From Egerieenecus sp048201975 (lineage in GTDB: Bacteria; Bacillota; Clostridia; Christensenellales; Aristaeellaceae), in contig DBFBGQ010000168.1 in the NCBI GenBank assembly GCA_048201975.1, positions 1 through 12,184 on the forward strand: a stretch of 12,184 nucleotides of DNA. The letters run 5' to 3'. The position numbers and the translations under genes are program-made. Of the stretch, positions 6,220 to 12,184 are shown piece after piece (the first letter of the stretch is position 1; every line of letters begins with the position of its first letter). Under the pieces are notes generated by a model that worked only from the letters and a program-made list of their open reading frames with translations, had not been told where the DNA came from and did no database searches.

Positions 6220-7593
6220 TTATGACCGGCGCAGCTTGAGAAAGGTGAGGGTGACCTCGCCCTCTATGGCGTCGCTTGAGCCTGAGTAGCTCAGGGTGAA
6301 CACGGTCTGGGAAGGCGCGTAGAGAATGAAGTGCGATGATCCGCAGGCGCTGGAACCATTGGTGCTGGTGGCGAAGTACGCGCCGGTTTCCAGGTGTGCT
6401 CCGCCATTGTAATACGGCGTGACCTGCATATAGTTAGCGGTGCGGAACAGGCAGGATACGCTATAGGATACCAGGTAGAACCCCGGCGCAAGCGTAACGC
6501 GCTGGTTATCTGCGCCTACGATATTGCCGGTGGGGTCCGTGACATCGGGAAACAGGGTAATCAGGCTACCGATGGTAAACGGGGACTGAACGTTGATAAA
6601 GGACGCAAAGGAATCATCGGGAACCGTGCCAGTGGGGCCCGTGGCCCCGGTGGGGCCGGTAACGCCCGCGGCGCCGGTGGGTCCCATGGGCCCGGTTTCT
6701 CCCGTAGCTCCGGTGAGTCCTGCCGCTCCCGCGGGTCCCGTAGGCCCCGTGGCCCCGGTGGGTCCCGTGGGGCCCGGAAGACCCACCGGACCAGCAGCGC
6801 CGGTGGGTCCGGTACTACCGGTGGGTCCTGTGGGCCCTGTGACGCCCGGCCCGGTGGGCCCTGTGGGTCCAGTGACGCCTGAGCCCGTAGGGCCTGTTGC
6901 GCCGGTGGGCCCGGTGATCCCAGTGCCTGCGGGCCCTGTGGGGCCGGTAGGTCCGGTAGGCCCTGTGGGTCCCAAGGCGCTGCCTGCTGGTCCCGTGGGT
7001 CCCGTGGGCCCGGTAGGCCCTGTGGGTCCCGAACTGCCGCTGCCTGCGGGTCCAGTAGGTCCCGTGGGGCCTGTGGGCCCTGTGGGTCCTGAGCCGCTAC
7101 CTGTGGGTCCCGTGGGTCCCGTGGGCCCGGTAGGGCCTGTGGGTCCCGAGCCGCTGCCTGCGGGCCCTGTGGGTCCCGTGGGCCCGGTAGGGCCTGTGGG
7201 TCCCGAACTGCCGCTGCCTGTGGGTCCTGTGGGCCCTGTGGGCCCCGTGGGTCCCGAACTGCCGCTGCCTGCGGGTCCTGTGGGTCCGGTAGGCCCGGTA
7301 GGGCCGGTTGGTCCGATGGTTCCCGTCCCGCTGGCGCCTGTGGGGCCCGTGGGTCCGGTAGGGCCTGGACTGCCGCTGCCTGCGGGTCCGGTAGGCCCCG
7401 TGGGTCCGGTGATGCCCCGGCCTGCAGGTCCGGTGGGCCCTGTGGGCCCTGCGGCTGGAATCAGCCGCACTGGCCGCAGGCATTGCTGGCACAGACTGCA
7501 CCCATAGAAGCAGCCGCAACAGCAGCCGCGAATGGTCGGATGATGCGGACGCAAGATCTCATCCCTGCCCTTCCGTCGAAGCCTTTCTACCAT
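6220..7593 (-). CDS. BclA-like collagen-repeat surface protein
   Basis: A 457-residue protein in three parts. The head (1-48) is basic and has seven cysteines in fifteen residues (24-26, 28, 32, 35, 38). Residues about 49-324 are collagen-like Gly-x-Thr/Ala triplets, dominated by GPT. The tail (about 327-457) is a beta-rich domain (LAPGFYLVSYSVSC, TLSYSG, VTLTFLKL) resembling the trimerising C1q/TNF-like tail of Bacillus and Clostridioides BclA proteins. Those proteins form hair-like filaments on the exosporium of spores and are made without a signal peptide; none is seen here either. The ATG at 7593 has no clear ribosome binding site; a TTG at 7554, with AGGG 9 bases upstream, is an alternative start that would remove 13 residues and leave the Cys cluster intact. 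It follows the heparinase gene by 39 bases, but a shared function is not implied. Confidence 0.8.
   Translation of the reverse strand: MVERLRRKGRDEILRPHHPTIRGCCCGCFYGCSLCQQCLRPVRLIPAAGPTGPTGPAGRGITGPTGPTGPAGSGSPGPTGPTGPTGASGTGTIGPTGPTGPTGPTGPAGSGSSGPTGPTGPTGPTGSGSSGPTGPTGPTGPTGPAGSGSGPTGPTGPTGPTGPTGSGSGPTGPTGPTGPTGPAGSGSSGPTGPTGPTGPTGPAGSALGPTGPTGPTGPTGPAGTGITGPTGATGPTGSGVTGPTGPTGPGVTGPTGPTGSTGPTGAAGPVGLPGPTGPTGATGPTGPAGAAGLTGATGETGPMGPTGAAGVTGPTGATGPTGTVPDDSFASFINVQSPFTIGSLITLFPDVTDPTGNIVGADNQRVTLAPGFYLVSYSVSCLFRTANYMQVTPYYNGGAHLETGAYFATSTNGSSACGSSHFILYAPSQTVFTLSYSGSSDAIEGEVTLTFLKLRRS
6622..7449 (-). repeat. Coding tandem repeat (collagen stalk)
   Basis: About 828 bp of 9-bp units encoding Gly-Pro-Thr triplets, grouped into blocks of roughly 40-60 bp. 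Blocks end in a short Gly/Ser-rich spacer such as GSGSS, GSGS or GTGIT. Near-identical neighbouring blocks make this stretch prone to copy-number change and to misassembly from short reads. Confidence 0.9.
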
Positions 7594-7632
7594 GCTATGC
7601 AGCAGTGCAGAAAAGGTGAACGTGGGCCGGCG

Positions 7633-9660
7633 TCAGCTGTCAAGTGGCAGGCGGCCGAAGCGGTTTTGCTTGCGCAGGCTGTGGTGCACCGTGCAGCCGT
7701 CCCGGCGCAGGTAACTGCCGCCGCACAGGAAGTAATCCCGGCCGCAGACGGCCAGGGCGTAGGCGTCCGTTTGCCAGCCCAGCAGCGTGGCATGGCTGTT
7801 GATGTGCATGTGGCGTGTATCCGCTGTCAGGTTCAGGGCGATGGACGTATCCCCGACGGAGATGGTCAGCGCGTCTTCCGTTTGAGTACAGGCGGTGGGC
7901 AGCCCGTCCTTTTGCACCACGGTGACGATTTTCTGCATGCAGACGGGGCGGTTGGCGGTGAGGCTGTTGGGGTCGCCCTCCGGCAGAGGATGCAGGGAAC
8001 GCCGCTCCACGGGAACCTCCAGGGACAGATAGGGCTGCGGTTGATCGGGCCGATGGTCCCCATAGCCCGAACGGGTGATGAACCGCGCCTGAGGCGGATA
8101 GAGCGCTTCGATGGCGTAGGGCGCGGCGGCGTCCGGCAGCGTGGCGGATCGCCCCTGCACCTGGGCGCGGCCTGCGTGGTGGAAGAGCAGGGAGATGACG
8201 CCCGGCTCGTACGGAGCCAGGTCGTCGATGATCACCAGGGCGTCCGGGAGCAGAAAGAAGGAGCGGAAATGCCGCTTCAGCCAGCGGCGCATGGGACCGG
8301 AAGCATCCGCCAGGACGTAGCGCAGCCAGCCGTCCTCCCAGGCGGACAACCGGCCGGGGTGCCCCTGACCGAAGTAATGGTCCTCCGCTTCCTGGCCCAG
8401 GCCGTTGAAGAGCGCCACATTGTGCGCCTCGCTCTGGCAGTAGTAGCGGGCATACGCCTCCAGGGCATAGGAGCAGGAACCGCTGTCCTGGAGAATTTCG
8501 CCTCCGCCGTCATACAGCGCGAAGGAACCGGCGTCCGCATGGGCATGGTTCCAGGTGTCGCCGCACTTTACGCAAAGCAGGCGGCTTTTTGCTTGCCAGG
8601 AATCCCGCAGAAAGGCCATGCCGACGGCGGGGTAACACGCGAAGGTCTCCTGGGGCGGGCGGCCAGGGCGTTCCCCGGCCAGCGCCCACCACAGATCCTT
8701 GGGCCCGTCCTTGCGCGCCATGTACCAGCGCAGCTCCGGGGCGTCATAGCCGCACAGCGTACCCAGCCGGAAGGCCCGAAGCAGGGATTCGTGCGGGTTG
8801 CAATCCCCAATGGGCACGTTGATTAGATCCTCCCCGGTGTCGTAGACGCCATGGCAGAGGTAGCGAAAGCACCGGGGGAGAAAGGCGTCGTAGGCGGCGT
8901 GGGCCGGTCCGAAGACGGCGTCCCGGGCCAGGCGGTAGGTGAGCAGCTCTCCCAGGGCATAGGCCAGGTAAACCGTCCCTTCGTACATCGCGCCCCCGGG
9001 GTCGAAGTTGGGCCCTTTGTTCTGCAGGGGAAAGCCGTCATAGGCGAAGAAGGCCTCCAGCGCCGCGTCCACCTGCCCGACGATTTCCGCGGCATGGGGT
9101 AGCTCCTGGCGGAACGCCACGGCGGCCAGCCCCGCGCCGCAGACGCACACGGGCCACCAATTGTGCCCCATGGAATCCAGCGCATGGATGCGCCGGTCCG
9201 GCGAGAGCCAATCGTCCACGGTGGGGGAGATGCCCAGCGCGTCGCAGCGCTGGGCCAGCCAGGCGCGCTCCGCCGGTGCGAGGAACTCGTATAAGCAGTC
9301 GTAGCCCAATGCCATGCCGTAAAGAAAGCGGGCCGTGTTTAGCTCGCTGTGCCAGGGAGGCGACTTGCGCAGGTTTTCCCTGCCGATCCATTTGCCGTAG
9401 GCGGCGTAGTGCAGCATGGCGGCCTGGAGACGCCCGGCGCAGGCCTCGTCGCCCTCCAGGAGGTAGCGCAGGCCCAGCACGTTGACAAAGTCCGTCAGCT
9501 GGTTGCCGGGCAGGTGGTAATTGCCGTGCTGGGTGTCCGCGCCGTCGGCGAACGCCTCGTCATACAGCGGCTGCGTCATCAGTTCCCGGGATCTCTCCCG
9601 CAGCGTGGGGAGCAGCGGACGCAGGCGCTCCGGGGTCAGGTCGAACAAACGCTTTCGCAT
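7633..9660 (-). CDS. Heparinase II/III family polysaccharide lyase
   Basis: A 675-residue protein of the heparinase II/III superfamily. These enzymes cleave uronic-acid polysaccharides by beta-elimination, leaving a 4,5-unsaturated uronyl end. The N-terminal half (about 1-350) fits the helical toroid domain, with HNWWPVC at 166-172 and the tyrosine-bearing GGAMYEGTVYL at 222-232. The central beta domain carries the family hallmark NHAHADAGSF at 371-380 and HNVALFNG at 413-420, followed by beta-sandwich sequence (FFLLPDALVIIDDL near 468-481). No signal peptide is present, so it should act in the cytoplasm on imported oligosaccharides. AAGGAG and GAGG lie just upstream of the ATG at 9660; an ATG 18 codons earlier overlaps the promoter -35 and lacks a ribosome binding site. 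It is divergent from the GH88 gene that would process its product. The exact glycan (heparin, chondroitin, alginate or other) cannot be told from sequence alone. Confidence 0.85.
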   Translation of the reverse strand: MRKRLFDLTPERLRPLLPTLRERSRELMTQPLYDEAFADGADTQHGNYHLPGNQLTDFVNVLGLRYLLEGDEACAGRLQAAMLHYAAYGKWIGRENLRKSPPWHSELNTARFLYGMALGYDCLYEFLAPAERAWLAQRCDALGISPTVDDWLSPDRRIHALDSMGHNWWPVCVCGAGLAAVAFRQELPHAAEIVGQVDAALEAFFAYDGFPLQNKGPNFDPGGAMYEGTVYLAYALGELLTYRLARDAVFGPAHAAYDAFLPRCFRYLCHGVYDTGEDLINVPIGDCNPHESLLRAFRLGTLCGYDAPELRWYMARKDGPKDLWWALAGERPGRPPQETFACYPAVGMAFLRDSWQAKSRLLCVKCGDTWNHAHADAGSFALYDGGGEILQDSGSCSYALEAYARYYCQSEAHNVALFNGLGQEAEDHYFGQGHPGRLSAWEDGWLRYVLADASGPMRRWLKRHFRSFFLLPDALVIIDDLAPYEPGVISLLFHHAGRAQVQGRSATLPDAAAPYAIEALYPPQARFITRSGYGDHRPDQPQPYLSLEVPVERRSLHPLPEGDPNSLTANRPVCMQKIVTVVQKDGLPTACTQTEDALTISVGDTSIALNLTADTRHMHINSHATLLGWQTDAYALAVCGRDYFLCGGSYLRRDGCTVHHSLRKQNRFGRLPLDS

Positions 9661-9684
9661 GGGAGCCTCATCTCCTTTTGCGCC

Positions 9685-9714
9685 AGTATACCGGTCCGCG
9701 CTTCGCTGGGTCAA
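9685..9714 (-). promoter_or_regulatory. Sigma-A promoter of the heparinase gene
   Basis: On the minus strand TTGACC (9714-9709) and TATACT (9690-9685) are 18 bases apart; each differs from consensus by one base. Transcription should start near 9678, giving a leader of only about 18 bases that holds the ribosome binding site. The promoter stands 50 bp from the module serving the divergent GH88 gene. Confidence 0.65.
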
Positions 9715-9763
9715 TGATAAAAAGAAGTGTTTTGTGCAACATATCCTAATTCGAAAAAATCAA

Positions 9764-9836
9764 GAAAAGACGCTGGGGATTTAGAATAACTGATATAGCC
9801 TCGGCCGCCTCCGCCGTGCTAGGGTAAACGCAGCGG
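9764..9836 (+). promoter_or_regulatory. Shared promoter module, copy 1 (GH88)
   Basis: Seen in order: GAAAAG, 2 bases, GCTG, 3 bases, ATTTAG, 6 bases, TGATATAGC, 25 bases, TAAACGCA, 1 base, CGG. The same blocks with the same spacings recur at 11021-11093 upstream of the permease gene, although the bases between them differ. A -10-like TAGGGT lies at 9820-9825 and no consensus -35 is present; TGATATAGC overlaps the place where it would be. This fits an activator-dependent promoter, perhaps AraC-type as is common for such sugar loci, but the regulator is not in this window. Confidence 0.7.
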
Positions 9837-9853
9837 CGCAGGCACAGCGCCGC
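9833..9853 (+). other. GC-rich leader hairpin before GH88
   Basis: GCGGCGC (9833-9839) pairs perfectly with GCGCCGC (9847-9853) over a 7-base loop. It lies at the start of the predicted transcript and ends 8 bases before the AAAGGAGG of the GH88 gene. It may protect the 5' end of the mRNA or tune translation; no T-run follows, so it is not a terminator. Confidence 0.45.
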
Positions 9854-9879
9854 GCACGGATAAAGGAGGAGAGGCGTTT

Positions 9880-10905
9880 ATGGCATACGCCCACATGGCG
9901 CAGGAGAGCGCCGCGTTTGTTCAGGATGCCCTGCGGCGGGTGGAAAGCAAGCTGCCCCATAGCCTGGAGGCTGCGCAGGGATTGGACTTTCTTCCCTACA
10001 CCACCCGGGAGGGCCGGTGGGAACCCGCGCCCTTCGACGGCGTCAGCTGGTGGACCAACGGGTTCTGGCCGGGGCTCATGTGGCAGATGTACCTGCGCAC
10101 CGGCCAGGAGCGCTACCGCCAGGAGGCGGAACGGGCGGAGGCCACGCTGGACCAGGCCTTGGAGGAATTCGATCATCTGCACCATGACGTGGGATTTATG
10201 TGGCAGATTTCCGCAGGGGCGGATTACCGGATCACCGGCAATCCCCTGAGCCGGAGGCGGGCGTTAAAGGCCGCCACATTGCTGGCGGGCCGGTTCAACC
10301 CCAAAGGATTCATCCGCGCCTGGAATGACGATAAGGCCGGCTGGGCCATTATCGACTGCATGATGAACCTGAGCCTGCTGTACTGGGCCAGCGAGGAGAC
10401 CGGCGACCCCCGCTACCGGCACATCGCCATGATCCATGCGGATACCGCCATGGAGCATTTTGTGCGGGGGGATGGCTCGGTGGAGCACATCGTGTGTTTT
10501 GACCCGGAGACGGGGGCGGTGACGGAGAAACTGGGCGGGCAGGGCTATGCCGCCGGGTCGGCCTGGAGCCGCGGTCAAGCCTGGGGCGTGTATGGTTTTG
10601 CCCTTTCCTACCGGCACACGGGAAAGGCGGCCTATCTGGAAACGTCGGCGCGCATTGCGGATTTCTTCCTTTCCTGCCTGGGGGAGGACGGCATTCCCCG
10701 CTGCGATTTTCGTCAACCGCCTGAGCCGGACTGGCGTGACAGCTGCGCCGGAGCCGTGGCCGCCTGCGGCATGCTGGAGCTGGCCGGCCACCTGCCGCCG
10801 CAGCGGGGTGAGAAGTATCTCCGCGGCGCGCTGCAAATGCTGCGCGCCATGGACAGATGGTGCGCCGACTGGTCGCCGGAGGAGCCCGCCATATTGCAGA
10901 TGTGA
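9880..10905 (+). CDS. GH88 unsaturated uronyl hydrolase, cut short by TGA
   Basis: A 341-residue product of a glycoside hydrolase family 88 gene. Such enzymes release the 4,5-unsaturated uronic acid left by polysaccharide lyases. The expected catalytic aspartates are present: D103 in HHDVGF and D159 in IIDCMMNL. The substrate-cleft pattern GYAAGSAWSRGQAWGVYGF lies at 222-240, and the fold should be an (alpha/alpha)6 barrel. No signal peptide is seen, so it is cytoplasmic. AAAGGAGG is 10 bases before the ATG. The frame stops at TGA 10903-10905 after AILQM, but the same frame then continues to TAA at 11011-11013 with residues typical of the family's C-terminus. The native protein was thus probably 377 residues. 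The product may be unstable or inactive unless the TGA is read through or is a sequencing error. It is divergent from its partner lyase and carries the shared promoter module. Confidence 0.85.
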   Translation: MAYAHMAQESAAFVQDALRRVESKLPHSLEAAQGLDFLPYTTREGRWEPAPFDGVSWWTNGFWPGLMWQMYLRTGQERYRQEAERAEATLDQALEEFDHLHHDVGFMWQISAGADYRITGNPLSRRRALKAATLLAGRFNPKGFIRAWNDDKAGWAIIDCMMNLSLLYWASEETGDPRYRHIAMIHADTAMEHFVRGDGSVEHIVCFDPETGAVTEKLGGQGYAAGSAWSRGQAWGVYGFALSYRHTGKAAYLETSARIADFFLSCLGEDGIPRCDFRQPPEPDWRDSCAGAVAACGMLELAGHLPPQRGEKYLRGALQMLRAMDRWCADWSPEEPAILQM

Positions 10906-11013
10906 TCCGCCTCCTACCATGAGAAGCGGCATCATTTCTCCATGGTGTACGCCGATTTCTTTTTTGTGGAGGCGCTGGCGCGCCTGGGGGGCGAAACCTT
11001 CCGCTTCTGGTAA
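10906..11013 (+). pseudogene. Separated C-terminal coding remnant of GH88
   Basis: Directly after the TGA, in the same frame, 35 codons plus a TAA encode SASYHEKRHHFSMVYADFFF and then VEALARLGGETFRFW. The SYH and Y-x-D-F-F-x-x-E-A-L pattern matches the end of GH88 enzymes, where an Ile-Tyr-Gly-Asp-Tyr-Phe-Phe-x-Glu-Ala-type helix closes the barrel. No start codon with a ribosome binding site is seen, so it is unlikely to be made on its own. It shows that the TGA is a point interruption and not the natural end. Confidence 0.8.
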
Positions 11014-11020
11014 GAACGTA

Positions 11021-11093
11021 GAAAAGTTGCTGTTCATTTAGTTTTTTTGATATAGCTACTTTGCACAGATCACTGGCATAATAAACGCACCGG
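11021..11093 (+). promoter_or_regulatory. Shared promoter module, copy 2 (ABC permease)
   Basis: The same ordered blocks as upstream of GH88 occur at the same spacings: GAAAAG 11021-11026, GCTG 11029-11032, ATTTAG 11036-11041, TGATATAGC 11048-11056, TAAACGCA 11082-11089, CGG 11091-11093. The -10 candidate CATAAT is at 11077-11082, aligned with TAGGGT of copy 1. It begins 8 bases after the old GH88 stop, so the transporter has its own regulated promoter besides any read-through from GH88. Confidence 0.7.
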
Positions 11094-11122
11094 AACCCCT
11101 TTCCCCGATACATTTCCACATC

Positions 11123-11137
11123 CGCCGCGTTGCGGCG
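11123..11137 (+). other. Leader hairpin before the ABC permease
   Basis: CGCCGC (11123-11128) pairs with GCGGCG (11132-11137) over a 3-base loop, ending 3 bases before the AAAGGAG ribosome binding site (11140-11146). It is similar in placement to the GC hairpin before GH88. A translational or mRNA-stability role is possible but unproven. Confidence 0.35.
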
Positions 11138-11154
11138 TGAAAGGAGCGCTCAAG

Positions 11155-12093
11155 ATGCACACAGCAGCCCGTCCCCGGCACAGGCAAAGCCTGCGCGTCT
11201 ACCTGTGGCACAACAAATGGCTGTATTTGATGATGCTGCCCGCGTTGGCCTGGGTGGTTGTTTTCGGCTATGTGCCCATGGCCGGCGTGATCATCGCCTT
11301 CAAGGATTACAACTTTATGCAGGGCATCTGGAACAGCCCGTGGGCGGGATTGCAGAACTTTGAATTCATGTTCCGCACCAATACCATCTGGACGGTGATC
11401 GGCAACACGCTTTCCCTGAACGCGCTGTTCATCGTCACGGGCACTGTGGCGCAGCTGATCCTGGCGATTCTCTTCTGCGAGATACGCAGCAAGATGCTCA
11501 AGCGGGTGACCCAGTCCATTGTGATTCTGCCGCACTTCATTTCCTGGGCGGTTATCGCCATGTTTCTCACTGGCTTTCTGAACCCCAACGGCATCATCAA
11601 TCAGCTGCTGGTGGCCGTGGGCGGCGAAGCGGTAAGCTTCTATTCCCGGGCTGACCTGTGGCCGGGTATCCTGATGATTTTGAAGATCTGGCAGGGCGCG
11701 GGCTTCGGCACCATCGTGTACATCGCCGTGATCACGGGGCTGAGCCAGGAGATGTACGAGGCGGCCCGCATCGACGGCGCCAACCGCTTTCAGCAGATTT
11801 GGTACCTGACCTTGCCCCTGCTCAAGAGCACGGTGATCCTGCTGACGATCATGGCGGTGGGCAACATTTTCCGCGGGGACTTTGGCATGATCTACGCAGT
11901 GACCGGCGACCGGGCCATGCTGTACGCCACCACGGATGTCATCGACACCTATGTGTACCGGATTTTCCGCACCAACAATAGCCTGGATATGTCCACGGCG
12001 GTGAGCTTTCTGCAGTCGGTGGTGGGGCTGGTCATGGTGATGACCACCAACCTCATCGTCAAGAAGGTCGAGCCGGAATCCGCGCTGTTCTGA
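11155..12093 (+). CDS. LplB-type carbohydrate ABC transporter permease
   Basis: A 312-residue inner-membrane subunit of an ABC sugar importer, of the LplB/polysaccharide-oligosaccharide type common in Firmicutes. The cytoplasmic N-terminus is basic, and hydrophobic segments lie at about 23-48, 83-107, 122-142, 168-195, 222-240 and 283-301, six as expected. The EAA loop that docks on the ATPase is clear at about 199-223 (MYEAARIDGANRFQQIWYL). The ATG at 11155 is chosen because AAGGAG lies 8 bases upstream; a GTG at 11137 would place that ribosome binding site inside the coding region. A second gene starts 19 bases after the stop, consistent with a two-permease operon; the solute-binding protein is probably beyond the right edge, and the ATPase may be encoded elsewhere. 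Next to lyase and GH88 genes, uronic-acid oligosaccharide import is the likely role. Confidence 0.92.
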   Translation: MHTAARPRHRQSLRVYLWHNKWLYLMMLPALAWVVVFGYVPMAGVIIAFKDYNFMQGIWNSPWAGLQNFEFMFRTNTIWTVIGNTLSLNALFIVTGTVAQLILAILFCEIRSKMLKRVTQSIVILPHFISWAVIAMFLTGFLNPNGIINQLLVAVGGEAVSFYSRADLWPGILMILKIWQGAGFGTIVYIAVITGLSQEMYEAARIDGANRFQQIWYLTLPLLKSTVILLTIMAVGNIFRGDFGMIYAVTGDRAMLYATTDVIDTYVYRIFRTNNSLDMSTAVSFLQSVVGLVMVMTTNLIVKKVEPESALF

Positions 12094-12112
12094 GCGGGGA
12101 AGGAGGAGGAAA

Positions 12113-12184
12113 ATGAGCACTGTCAAACCCACGCTCCGCCCTGCCCGGCGCATCCGCGAGGGCAAGGACACGCTGGTGATGAAC
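12113..12184 (+). CDS. Start of a second ABC permease gene (partial)
   Basis: The first 24 codons of a gene that runs off the right edge, beginning MSTVKPTLRPARRIREGKDT. AAGGAGGAGG lies immediately upstream, and the start is 19 bases after the LplB-type permease stop. In this transporter class the next gene is nearly always the second permease (YtcP/AraQ type), whose N-terminus is short, basic and followed by a first membrane helix; the visible residues agree but do not prove it. Confidence 0.65.
   Translation, partial: MSTVKPTLRPARRIREGKDTLVMN

Noticed and set aside
6622..7449. CRISPR-like array because of regular short repeats
   Set aside because: The repeats are 9-bp codon units inside a reading frame, with no unique spacers of constant length.
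6593..7507. Plus-strand 304-residue frame of Pro-Val-Gly repeats
   Set aside because: It is the antisense shadow of the collagen repeats. The minus strand encodes proper head and tail domains, while the plus frame has none.
7483..8826. Plus-strand 447-codon frame over the heparinase gene
   Set aside because: It is antisense to the conserved NHAHADAGSF region of the lyase and has no start signal or domain.
10903..10905. TGA read as a sense codon across the whole genome
   Set aside because: Other genes here (PadR, DUF2812, SH3 protein, macro, VWA, permease) end at TGA in natural places, so TGA is an ordinary stop.
11056..12171. Minus-strand 371-codon frame over the permease gene
   Set aside because: It is antisense to a clear six-helix permease with an EAA loop, and is His/Gln/Asp-rich as expected of a shadow frame.

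Overview
The window looks like a piece of a GC-rich (roughly 60% G+C by eye) Gram-positive, probably gut-associated clostridial (Firmicutes/Bacillota) chromosome. The signs are strong AGGAGG-type ribosome binding sites on nearly every gene, a PadR + DUF2812 membrane protein pair, a DUF3795 cysteine-rich protein, a BclA-like collagen protein, and LplB-type sugar ABC permeases beside cytoplasmic polysaccharide-degrading enzymes. No species can be named from this sequence alone.

Layout. (1) Positions 1-2068 are visibly poorer in G+C than the rest. They hold a minus-strand PadR repressor and DUF2812 membrane protein with overlapping stop and start, read from a near-perfect sigma-A promoter that carries two PadR-like palindromes, and a plus-strand DUF3795 protein. 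(2) Positions 2069-6218 hold a secreted minus-strand protein with two C-terminal SH3-like domains, then on the plus strand a macro-domain (ADP-ribose) protein fused to a helical C-terminal domain, and a von Willebrand A protein with an intact metal site. (3) Positions 6220-7593 encode a minus-strand BclA-like protein: a Cys-rich head, about 276 residues of broken-up Gly-Pro-Thr repeats and a globular tail. It converges on the VWA gene across a long hairpin. (4) Positions 7633-12184 are a uronic-acid glycan utilisation locus: a heparinase II/III-family lyase (minus) diverges from a GH88 unsaturated uronyl hydrolase (plus), followed by an LplB-type ABC permease and the start of a second, probably permease, gene.

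How the parts may work together. In region 4 the likely scheme is import of uronic-acid-containing oligosaccharides by the ABC transporter, cleavage in the cytoplasm by the lyase (no signal peptide), and removal of the unsaturated uronyl residue by the GH88 enzyme. The GH88 and permease genes each carry the same upstream module: separated blocks at identical spacing over 73 bp, positions 9764-9836 and 11021-11093. This implies one shared regulator. The GH88 gene is interrupted by an in-frame TGA 36 sense codons before its natural end, with the rest of the frame intact.

The most notable observations are the duplicated spacing-conserved promoter module, the in-frame TGA in GH88, the macro-domain fusion beside a VWA gene, and the segmented collagen stalk. 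Functions outside recognised families are left open.
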